Positions 21,246 to 28,588 of a stretch of DNA of 64,000 bases are shown here, in pieces (position 1 is the first letter of the stretch; each line of letters opens with the position of its first letter). A program made the translations under genes and the position numbers. This stretch comes from Trichomonas vaginalis G3. Its lineage: Eukaryota > Parabasalia > Trichomonadida > Trichomonadidae. Location of the stretch: contig NC_067206.1 of NCBI RefSeq assembly GCF_026262505.1, positions 18,869,319 to 18,933,318 on the forward strand, given 5' to 3'. The notes beneath the pieces are model-generated. The model was given only the letters and a program-made list of their open reading frames with translations, had not been told where the DNA came from and did no database searches.

Positions 21246-21860
21246 TTACATGTATTTTTCAGCAACTTCGTCAAATACTTTTATAGCACTATCTATCTCA
21301 TCTACTTCAAACGTTTCTTTACCTTTCGTGGGAGCACCATACATTTTCTCAAACTTTTCAAGTAGTTCTGTTTCTGCAGCTCTCATATCGTTAACAAACA
21401 CAACCTTGACTCTATTGACTATACTGTCATATCTTTGAGTTATATTAAATGTTCTTCCTATCTTATATCTCTTTGTATTGAAGTCCTTCGGTTTCTGAAC
21501 GATGTAAAGTAAGCCTTCACTGCAACGTTCCGTATCGAATGAACCATATGTTATGAAATTATATCCAACAACTGGGTCAATCCAGAACAAAACTACTGGT
21601 ATAAGACTTTTGTCTATAAGATATGCTCTTGTTCCATAGAATCTTACCGATATCATCAGCTCAGGATTTCTTGTCAAAATTTTCTGAGTTGAAGCATTTC
21701 TAACCCAGTCGTGGGATGTTTTCTTTCCAGATAGTGTTAAAATGTCTGACAAAGAATATTTGTTGTATTTCTTTGAGTATCTTACGTTTAAATCACCTAT
21801 TCTAACCACTTTGGTGTCATTGTCTATCTTTTTAACTGTTTCAAACTCAATGTTTGTCAT
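21246..21860 (-). CDS. KilA-N-like/GIY-YIG (T5orf172-type) protein
   Basis: Encodes 204 aa. Residues about 25-100 form a KilA-N/MSV199-like DNA-binding region (SLSDILTLSGKK..HDWVRNASTQKIL). Residues 115-200 match the T5orf172/MUG113 branch of the GIY-YIG nuclease fold: LLYIVQ at 117-122, YKIGRT at 132-137, and AAETELLEKF with the likely catalytic Glu near 163. Such fusions are common in large DNA viruses and may act as nucleases or regulators. It lies 88 bp upstream of the KilA-N gene on the same strand. Looks whole; a broken copy is at 44052-44661. Confidence 0.8.
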   Translation of the reverse strand: MTNIEFETVKKIDNDTKVVRIGDLNVRYSKKYNKYSLSDILTLSGKKTSHDWVRNASTQKILTRNPELMISVRFYGTRAYLIDKSLIPVVLFWIDPVVGYNFITYGSFDTERCSEGLLYIVQKPKDFNTKRYKIGRTFNITQRYDSIVNRVKVVFVNDMRAAETELLEKFEKMYGAPTKGKETFEVDEIDSAIKVFDEVAEKYM

Positions 21861-21984
21861 TTCCTGTTCTTACATACAAAATAAAAAAATAAAAAAAATA
21901 AAAACTAACTTTTTTTTCTATCTTGTATAAAAGATATGATTTCAGGGATTTTTTTGACGAAGAGTAAAAGTTCACTTCGTAAAA

Positions 21985-22345
21985 AAAATACAGTTATATA
22001 ATGAAATTTGGTCATTTTTTCACTGTTTTCATAGAGTTTTGGCGACTGGGGTTTTTTACCTACTCGCAATTTTTCACGATTTTCATGAGTTTTTTTTACG
22101 ATTTTCATGAGTTTTAGGCGACTACGTTTTTTTACGTACTCGCAATTTTTCACGATTTTCATGTGTTTTAGGCGACCCCGAAAAAAGTCGGGGTCGCAAA
22201 TTCTTGCGATTTTCGAATGGAATCTCGTCCCTCGGTTTTCCGAGGGTCGCATTTTTTCACGATTTTCATAGAGTTTTTTTACGATTTTCGTACGGAATCT
22301 CTACCCTCGGTTTTCCTCAGGTAGCAAACATATGAGGAAATTCAT
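21985..22345. repeat. Intergenic array of KilA-N hairpin modules
   Basis: Tandem-related pieces built of CACGATTTTCATNGAGTTTT-like and TTGCGATTTTCGTACGGAAT-like units, three carrying 24-nt hairpins of changing sequence (22173-22196, 22226-22249, 22301-22324). The flanks equal those round the hairpins in the KilA-N coding regions at 20.9 and 43.7 kb. Long enough to give a spurious reading frame, but I do not call a gene. Confidence 0.6.
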
Positions 22346-22370
22346 GAAATTTGGTCATTTTTTTCAGCAA

Positions 22371-22440
22371 AAATATATTTTAGGGTAGATGGTTTTTAGG
22401 TGTCACCAGGTCACTCGGTCACTCGGTCAACTAACATCTT
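22371..22440. repeat. Interspersed AAATATATTTTAGGGTAGATGG repeat unit
   Basis: One copy of a short repeat (core TATATTTTAGGGTAGATGG) also found at about 23480, 45077, 45203, 45504, 46634 and 46886, here followed by TCACCAGGTCACTCGGTCAC. Confidence 0.5.
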
Positions 22441-22443
22441 TTT

Positions 22444-23341
22444 TCACAAGCATTTTACATGAATTGTACGATGTATATTTGAAATTCTAAACAGTTTTGT
22501 AGCTTCTATTTCTTCTGTCAGTATGTCAAAAGTTTTAACAATGCCGAATGTTTCTTTATATTTCTTCTTGACGTCAGATAGAAGGAAATCGTCAGCAGTT
22601 GGATAGTTTTTGTTCAGAAATGTCAACATGTCCATTTTATCTTCTGCTGGTTTCTCTGCTTCTTTCTTTTAAGTCAGCATAGTCGTTTCGCATACGTTCT
22701 ATCTCTTTGACGGAGTAGTTATATTTCCTCATTGCTGCTTTACATTTTGAACATTGTGAGTTCATTTTAGCATTGTACATTGAAACCTTACCTGCAAGTA
22801 TGACTAAGGCGTAAATGGTTTTCTTTAACTCAAAGGCTGCTGGTTTTATTTGTCCGTTCCATACTTTACCTCTTCTATCTTTATCTCTTATCTGCCATAC
22901 ACATTTTGCAACTAACGAAACAAAGTTGTCGTAGGTCTTAAACTCCCCAGATTTATATATGTCAATGAAATATACCATATCGCAGTCTTTGTGGTTGCAA
23001 TGAAATCCAAGAAACTCATAGTTTATCTTACGTATGAACTTCTTTATTTCTACTGAGTCAGTTGCTTTGACTTCTATTTCATCGAATTCAGGAATAGTGA
23101 GCTTTTGTTGTTGTATTTCAGGAAGTTTAGGTAGATGGTCAATAATATCCTGCATTTCATAAAGATACTGTTCATTTGTTTCATCCTGTGCGGTACAGTC
23201 TAAATCTCCTTGGAGAAGTTCCTGCTTTATCTTCTGGATTTCTGTTTCGAAAGTATATGAAGAAGGAATGAAGCTTTTCATCTCTACTAACATTGAAGTT
23301 GGGTTCATGACTAACGAGTTTGGTGCTGTTGTTGCTAACAT
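22444..23341 (-). pseudogene. Homologue of the 304-aa Maverick protein, broken
   Basis: Matches the whole 304-aa gene of copy C (45575-46489) over nearly its full length, with an upstream A/T promoter palindrome (23358-23373) and the same TTCTTACA leader. Broken, about one or two breaks. Function unknown. Confidence 0.75.
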
Positions 23342-23519
23342 GTTCTTACAATAAAAATAAAAAATATTTTTTTAAAAAAAAAACTAAAATATATTTTTAT
23401 TGAATTCAGCAACAAAATTCAAGAGTTTTGTGTGTTTTCTACGATGGTAGAAATGAGGTTAGAAATGAGGTTAGATCTAACCATCTACCCTAAAATATAT
23501 TTTTGCTGATTTACGCTCA

Positions 23520-24680
23520 TTACGATGAAATCATGACAAAACATATACGAAGAAGTCTTAACAAAACATATACGATGAAATCATGACAAAACATATACGA
23601 AGAAGTCTTAACAAAACATGTAGGATGAAGTCTTAACAAAACATATACGATGAAATCATGACAAAACATTTACGAAGAAGTCTTAACAAAACATATACGA
23701 AGAAGTCTTAACAAAACATGTACGATGAAATCATGACAAAACATGTACGATGAAGTCTTAACAAAACATGTACGATGAAGTCTTAACAAAACATTTACGA
23801 TGAAATCATGACAAAACATATACGATGAAATCATGACAAAACATGTACGATGAAGTCTTAACAAAACATGTACGAAGAAGTCTTAACAAAACATATACGA
23901 TGAAATCATGACAAAACATATACGAAGAAGTCTTAACAAAACATGTACGATGAAGTCTTAACAAAACATGTACGAAGAAGTCTTAACAAAACATTGACGA
24001 TGAAGTCTTAACAAAACATGTACGAAGAAGTCTTAACAAAACATGTACGAAGAAGTCTTAACAAAACATGTACGAAGAAGTCTTAACAAAACATATACGA
24101 TGAAATCATGACAAAACATGTACGATGAAGTCTTAACAAAACATGTACGAAGAAGTCTTAACAAAACATTTACGATGAAATCATGACAAAACATATACGA
24201 TGAAATCATGACAAAACATATACGAAGAAGTCTTAACAAAACATGTACGATGAAGTCTTAACAAAACATGTACGAAGAAGTCTTAACAAAACATGTACGA
24301 TGAAGTCTTAACAAAACATGTACGAAGAAGTCTTAACAAAACATATACGATGAAATCATGACAAAACATATACGAAGAAGTCTTAACAAAACATGTACGA
24401 TGAAGTCTTAACAAAACATGTACGAAGAAGTCTTAACAAAACATGTACGATGAAGTCTTAACAAAACATGTACGAAGAAGTCTTAACAAAACATATACGA
24501 TGAAATCATGACAAAACATGTACGATGAAGTCTTAACAAAACATGTACGATGAAGTCTTAACAAAACATGTACGAAGAAGTCTTAACAAAACATGTACGA
24601 TGAAATCATGACAAAACATATACGATGAAGTCTTAACAAAACATATACGATGAAATCATGACAAAACATGTACGATGAAG
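23520..24680. repeat. 25-bp minisatellite 1 (about 46 units)
   Basis: Tandem 25-bp units alternating among variants such as ACAAAACATRTACGATGAAATCATG and ACAAAACATGTACGAAGAAGTCTTA. Both edges match the single-locus seed in copy C (45326-45360) in reverse orientation, so the array expanded in place. Reading frames seen across it are artefacts of a stop-free 25-nt unit. Confidence 0.9.
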
Positions 24681-24804
24681 TTTATTTCCTGTGTTGTTGT
24701 CAAAATGTCATGTTGTCACCATTTTCAAAAAGATGTTAGTTGACCGAGGGACCTGGTTCCACCTAAAATATATTTTTTTCTGTCTTAAGGAAATTCATGA
24801 AAAT

Positions 24805-25137
24805 TCACCTGTTGAATTTTGTATAAAAAGCAACCGCCGGAATTCCGGCGGTTGGTATATTCTTCACAAAATGCTTGTTTTGAGGTCGAGCCACTTTTGG
24901 CTCCACCTCTTTTTTCAACCAAAACTCAAGAATTTCCTGCATTTTAGCACTATTGAGAAATCTGTTTAAATGGTTTAACCTTCCCGCTTCTCTTGCCATC
25001 TTTGTTGCATTTATATAACCATCCTTGTCTCTACGTAAGACTTCTTTGAGTTCTCCAGGTACACCTTGGAAAATGCTGAAGAACTCCGACACAGAGAATT
25101 TGGAGAAATTGCGCTCCAATACTACCCTGACAAACAA
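24805..25137 (-). CDS. Short KilA-N domain protein
   Basis: Encodes 110 aa. The KilA-N core is RRDKDGYINATKMAREAG (about 35-52) followed by LNHLNRFLNSAKMQEIL and FWLKKEV, a DNA-binding fold shared by large DNA viruses and phages. The tail (about 80-110) contains a perfect 24-bp palindrome in the DNA (24831-24854) that encodes TAGIPAV. A remnant of this 3' end with a decayed hairpin survives in copy C near 46730-46810, so the gene once existed there. It lies first in a gene cluster whose base composition is richer in G+C than the capsid block. Confidence 0.75.
   Translation of the reverse strand: MFVRVVLERNFSKFSVSEFFSIFQGVPGELKEVLRRDKDGYINATKMAREAGRLNHLNRFLNSAKMQEILEFWLKKEVEPKVARPQNKHFVKNIPTAGIPAVAFYTKFNR
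24831..24854. repeat. Perfect 24-bp palindrome in KilA-N gene 3' end
   Basis: Arms CAACCGCCGG and CCGGCGGTTG round AATT. Same 10+4+10 format and codon phase as the hairpins in the larger KilA-N genes. Confidence 0.85.
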
Positions 25138-25185
25138 AGGGTAAAATAAGACTAAAAACTTAACGTTTAAAAAGTGACATTTTTA

Positions 25186-25386
25186 ATGAGCTCCGAGTCA
25201 CCGAGAAAACTTGGTCAGATGTTAGCAGCTTACTTCCCTGAGGAGGATGGAAGCGTTACATACGTAAGGTTCAAAAACAACGAACCTGGAATTGCGTACC
25301 AAATTCGCAATTCCATGACCATGGAAGAGTACGAAAGGTTCCTACAAGAGAAACCAGCTCTAAACAACTCAGAAAAGAAAGAATAA
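25186..25386 (+). CDS. Small 66-aa protein of the B cluster
   Basis: Encodes 66 aa beginning MSSESPRKLGQMLAAYFPEE and containing YVRFKNNEPGIAYQIRN. No family recognised. It starts at the first ATG after an AT leader; an upstream GTG in frame is not used. Convergent with the Pro-rich 196-aa gene (28-bp gap) and divergent from the KilA-N gene (48-bp gap). The codon choice is more G+C-rich than the capsid genes, like its cluster neighbours. Probably real but function unknown. Confidence 0.55.
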   Translation: MSSESPRKLGQMLAAYFPEEDGSVTYVRFKNNEPGIAYQIRNSMTMEEYERFLQEKPALNNSEKKE

Positions 25387-25414
25387 AAAGTTTAACTCGT
25401 AATTGTTTATTTTT

Positions 25415-26005
25415 TTACTTGTATGGGCAAGCTGCAAGAATGAAGTCGACTATCTCAGTCTTTGTCTTGACGAGCTGGACGGCTCTTGCGAGTACGTCTG
25501 TTTTGCGGTCTCCAGCTGGTGTCTGACCTTCGTAATTGCGCATGTTCTTGAGAGCTCCAACTGTAAATGGTTGTAGGATGAAGAGTCTCTCAGACTGCTT
25601 GAGGTAGTCGTCACGGTCACGAACCGAATCTGTGGTACGAGTCGAATCGGTCGATTTGAGGGAAGAGACTGAAAGTCTGTCGTCTTCCATTGGAGCTGTA
25701 GCATACTCTTTGCGTAAGCGGTTCAGACCTTCTTCGAAGTCTTGGTCTCTCTTCGATTGAGATTGGAATTGGAATTGCTGGGGTGGAGCTTGCTGGAACA
25801 TCCAAGGGTTGGGGAAGTAAGGCATAGGTTGAGGAGGGTAGTTCGGGAAGCCTTGTGGTGGGTAGTAACCTTGAGGTGGAAATTGGTAGTAATTTGGTGG
25901 AGGTACTTGCTGGAACTGAGGTTGTTGTGGTTGCTGAGGTGCAGGGGCTGGTGCTTTAGGTTCTTCTGGCTTTGGAAGGCATTCAGGAAGAGGAACGTCA
26001 GTCAT
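25415..26005 (-). CDS. Pro/Gln/Tyr-rich 196-aa protein
   Basis: Encodes 196 aa. Residues 1-90 are low-complexity, rich in Pro, Gln and aromatic residues (PPNYYQFPPQGYYPPQGF, FPNPWMFQQAPPQQ); residues 90-196 are charged then globular (RDRDDYLKQSERLFILQPF...LARAVQLVKTKTEIVDFILAACPYK). The layout resembles viral or RNA-binding proteins with a disordered arm and a compact C-terminal domain, but no family is recognised. It is divergent from the 119-aa gene across an operator-like repeat region. Two relics of its 5' end, MADVPLPECLPKPEEP and MTDVPLPECLPKPEEP, lie at 19853-19927 and near 42770-42844. Confidence 0.7.
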   Translation of the reverse strand: MTDVPLPECLPKPEEPKAPAPAPQQPQQPQFQQVPPPNYYQFPPQGYYPPQGFPNYPPQPMPYFPNPWMFQQAPPQQFQFQSQSKRDQDFEEGLNRLRKEYATAPMEDDRLSVSSLKSTDSTRTTDSVRDRDDYLKQSERLFILQPFTVGALKNMRNYEGQTPAGDRKTDVLARAVQLVKTKTEIVDFILAACPYK

Positions 26006-26011
26006 CCGTTT

Positions 26012-26175
26012 GTGTCCTGTCGGATGGAAGAACTTTTTCTGTCGGAAGGAAAAACTTTTTCTGTCGGAAGGAAAAACATTTTCTGAAGTTCGACCAAAAA
26101 GTTCTCAATTTTCGAAAATTTGAATGGTTTACGGACGAACAACAGGAAATTTTTTTCCTGTCGGAAGGAAGAACT
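26012..26175. promoter_or_regulatory. Divergent promoter with about four TTCC-N4-GGAA repeats
   Basis: Same repeat type and same central palindrome-bearing segment as 19937-20228, here with about four units, between the whole divergent genes (196 aa leftward, 119 aa rightward). This is probably the ancestral arrangement. Confidence 0.55.
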
Positions 26176-26179
26176 TGGA

Positions 26180-26539
26180 ATGCAAGAAAGACTTGACGAG
26201 GCAATTTACCTAATTGAAATTAACGACTGCGTAAAAGACTACTTGCGCAAGGTCATGAAGCCCAAGGTCAAGTTCATCTCTATTTCTGGAAGGTCTACAC
26301 TTCAGCTCGAGACTTCGACTGGAATTCCAATTCAAATACCAGACGGGACAGCCTACGATGGCATAAAGGACGCCAAAAGAGAAGCTCTTGTTAAGTTCCT
26401 AAACAAACGTCCTTGGATAAAAATACCAAACAAGGAGAACCCCCTACCCCATATGAAATTGGCAATTCAGTCTCTCCTTCACTTCTCGGGTCAGCCGTTC
26501 TACATAACCTGTGAAGGCGACATTCAGCCAGTTCAGTAA
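26180..26539 (+). CDS. 119-aa protein of the B cluster
   Basis: Encodes 119 aa from MQERLDEAIYLIEINDC; the frame extends upstream into the repeat region, but the ATG chosen aligns with the MPEGFDK starts of the relic copies at 20234 and 43074. Mixed alpha/beta sequence with KPKVKFISISGRSTLQLE and a C-terminal HFSGQPFYITCEGD. No known family. Divergent from the Pro-rich gene and first of a plus-strand run of three. Confidence 0.65.
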   Translation: MQERLDEAIYLIEINDCVKDYLRKVMKPKVKFISISGRSTLQLETSTGIPIQIPDGTAYDGIKDAKREALVKFLNKRPWIKIPNKENPLPHMKLAIQSLLHFSGQPFYITCEGDIQPVQ

Positions 26540-26662
26540 ACATCTCATTTTAACTTCACTTTTTTTATGTTTTTACGCATGTGAAGAAGAAGCCTTCTGG
26601 TAAGTTTCTTATAGCCATATACATGGCACGCTTTGAGTAAAAACATTTTTTTCATTTTTTGA

Positions 26663-27247
26663 ATGAAGCAAGTTAAATTCGTCCCACACCAATCTCAATG
26701 GACCGATGAAGAGTTTCAAGCTATGGTTGAAGGTGTTGAGAACGACATAGACGGCGAACTTGAAGCAGCTCAAATCACAATTGCAACCAAAATTGCAGAA
26801 GTCAAGGAACAGATAGCTCCACTTAAAGCTACCAAAGCTACTCTTGACCTCATGGATAGTTACCGTTTAGATGTCAAGAGTGGAATAAGACAATTAAAAT
26901 TAAAACTTCTAAACTACGAAGCTATACTCCAAAAGTTAGCAGAAATGAGAAGACTTTACCAGAGCTACTTACATGTAAGGGACTTACCTTCAAGCAGTCC
27001 GACCAAAGATGAATTTGTTGACATTGTCCCAATTTTGTCCGAAAGTCAGCTCAGATGTTTCGAACTGCTCCCAACATATCCAGAATATGAACGTTTGCCT
27101 GAACTCTTCCGCAATCTCAAAAAACGTTTTTTGGTTCTCATGTTCGAAACTTTTATCGGAAGAGACAACAAACGTTCAGAAGAAGAACAAGATATTATTT
27201 TAAACTTGTTGTATGACTTAACCATCATAACAAGCTTTTTGAAGTAA
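26663..27247 (+). CDS. Helical 194-aa protein of the B cluster
   Basis: Encodes 194 aa starting MKQVKFVPHQSQWTDEEF. Residues about 20-110 are strongly helical with coiled-coil character (AEVKEQIAPLKATKATLDL, QLKLKLLNYEAILQKLAEM); the C-terminus is also helical and hydrophobic. No family recognised. Lies 123 bp after the 119-aa gene; the gap holds no clear motif. Codon use resembles its cluster rather than the capsid block. Confidence 0.65.
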   Translation: MKQVKFVPHQSQWTDEEFQAMVEGVENDIDGELEAAQITIATKIAEVKEQIAPLKATKATLDLMDSYRLDVKSGIRQLKLKLLNYEAILQKLAEMRRLYQSYLHVRDLPSSSPTKDEFVDIVPILSESQLRCFELLPTYPEYERLPELFRNLKKRFLVLMFETFIGRDNKRSEEEQDIILNLLYDLTIITSFLK

Positions 27248-27279
27248 AACCGTCATTCTCAAACCACTTCATTTTTTCG

Positions 27280-27621
27280 ATGTCCGAACAAGCACCGAAG
27301 CCAAACTCAATGGCAGATGTCCTTTCAAGGTTGCCAGACAAGCGCCCAGTTCAACTTCAAATTGTCCAATTGAACGCTCATCTGACAAACACCATTAAGA
27401 CTCTCCAAAGTAGTCTTATGACAGAGATGAAGGAACTTAAAGCCGATCCCATGAACCAAGCTTCCAATGAGAAATGCCTGAACGATTTCGCGGAAACCTT
27501 GCGCAATTACGAGAGAGAGAACCGAGACCTTGCCAGACTCATCTACCGTTTCTTCGAAGAGATAGACGCCATCTGGAAGGTACTCGGAAAGGACAGAACA
27601 TGCAACACCGTACTTCGGTGA
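27280..27621 (+). CDS. Helical 113-aa protein of the B cluster
   Basis: Encodes 113 aa starting MSEQAPKPNSMADVLSRLPD. Mostly helical (LNAHLTNTIKTLQSSLMTEMKEL, NYERENRDLARLIYRFFEEI), probably a small coiled-coil protein. It starts 32 bp after the 194-aa gene, so the two are likely co-expressed. Function unknown. The 3' end abuts the HNH-like remnant. Confidence 0.6.
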   Translation: MSEQAPKPNSMADVLSRLPDKRPVQLQIVQLNAHLTNTIKTLQSSLMTEMKELKADPMNQASNEKCLNDFAETLRNYERENRDLARLIYRFFEEIDAIWKVLGKDRTCNTVLR

Positions 27622-27972
27622 GTACCAAATTGAAGAAGGAATTTTCGAGGAAGAAGAGAAACACGAAGAAGAAGAGGAAGAAGAAGAGAAACACGAAGAA
27701 AAGGAAGTTTGGGCAACCCTTGTTGCCGATGACAGTTATGAAATTTCCCAACCCTACCCATACAAAATCCGCAACAGGGAGACCGGCAAGGTTCTTACCC
27801 AGTCCTCAACAACTTGGGACACTTGAGCCTTAACCTTCGGAATTACGGTACAATTTCCATGGGAAGGCTTGTCGGTATGCAATGGGTTCCAAATCCAAAC
27901 AAGAAGACGAAGGTCAGACACATTGACGGTGACAAGCTCAACAACCGTAAGGAGAACCTCGAGTGGTTCTAA
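27608..27972 (+). pseudogene. NUMOD4/HNH-type homing endonuclease-like remnant
   Basis: Contains an acidic Glu-rich stretch, then a NUMOD4-like segment (VWATLVADDSYEIS), and ends with an HNH-like signature HIDGDKLNNRKENLEWF, the typical C-terminus of HNH homing endonucleases in phages and large DNA viruses. It looks broken, about one break, and I see no clear start codon. Lies directly after the 113-aa gene. It may once have been a mobile endonuclease carried by the element. Confidence 0.6.
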
Positions 27973-28021
27973 GAGTAAAAAAATTTTATTTTAGGGGGAA
28001 AACCCGAGTAAATTTAAGTTT

Positions 28022-28297
28022 TTAGTTGCATAAGTAGCTTAAATTAATGGTCATTTGGATAAGTAGTTCCTGACCTTTGAATTGGACTCTTTCGTCATCC
28101 CAGTTGCGTAGGAGGTCGTCCCAGAGGAGTTGGTAGAATTGCCAATCCAAGGACGATTTGTCCTCCCAGGCATTGAGGATGTACTGCTCGTAGAGTTTCA
28201 TGACCTCTGCCTTGCACCAGACACCCTCTCCCTTGGAACGTAAGGCTTCTTCGAAGTGCTCGAATGCGATTGGCTGCGTGACCATCTGAAATGACAC
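28022..28297 (-). CDS. Hypothetical 91-aa protein
   Basis: Encodes 91 aa rich in Trp, Leu and Glu (MKLYEQYILNAWEDKSSLDWQFYQLLWDDLL), probably helical. No family recognised. It faces the HNH-like remnant with about 50 bp between. Codon use matches the B cluster. Moderate confidence because no second copy is in the window. Confidence 0.5.
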   Translation of the reverse strand: MSFQMVTQPIAFEHFEEALRSKGEGVWCKAEVMKLYEQYILNAWEDKSSLDWQFYQLLWDDLLRNWDDERVQFKGQELLIQMTINLSYLCN

Positions 28298-28423
28298 TTT
28301 TTGTCCGTTTGGTCAACGTTCGTGTCTCGTGCCATAGTCGACGAAAATACAGACAAACAGGTTATATATGAGTTTGAGACCAAGAATTCCCCACATTTAA
28401 ATTCAAATTCGAATAAAAAATTT

Positions 28424-28588
28424 TTACTTCATGCAATGTTTTATTTCTGTGCCGTCTTCAAGTATGCCCCAGTACTTACGCTTGGAGAGGACATGAACTT
28501 CGGAAAATACCTTATCTAGCTTAAAACAGCCCATCTTTTCACCGACCATTCCCATTTCAATGAGTTTGTTGTATCCTTCTTCGTTCGT
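28424..28588 (-). pseudogene. Polymerase B 3'-end relic
   Basis: Near-identical to the last ~55 codons of the polymerase gene of copy C (47938 onward). It stops at a short microhomology (TTCGT) with the 25-bp repeat of minisatellite 2, which replaces the rest of the gene. Confidence 0.85.

Noticed and set aside
21905-22252. 115-codon minus-strand frame with KKPQSPKLYENSEK
   Set aside because: Covers the intergenic hairpin-module array; not conserved as a frame in copy C.
23670-24239. Frames across minisatellite 1 (CFVMISSYMFCHDF repeats)
   Set aside because: Same artefact of a stop-free 25-nt repeat unit.
27474-27833. 119-codon Arg/Lys-rich plus-strand frame
   Set aside because: It is another frame of the Glu-rich stretch shared by the 113-aa gene end and the HNH-like remnant; KKRKKKRNTKK arises from GAAGAAGAG repeats.
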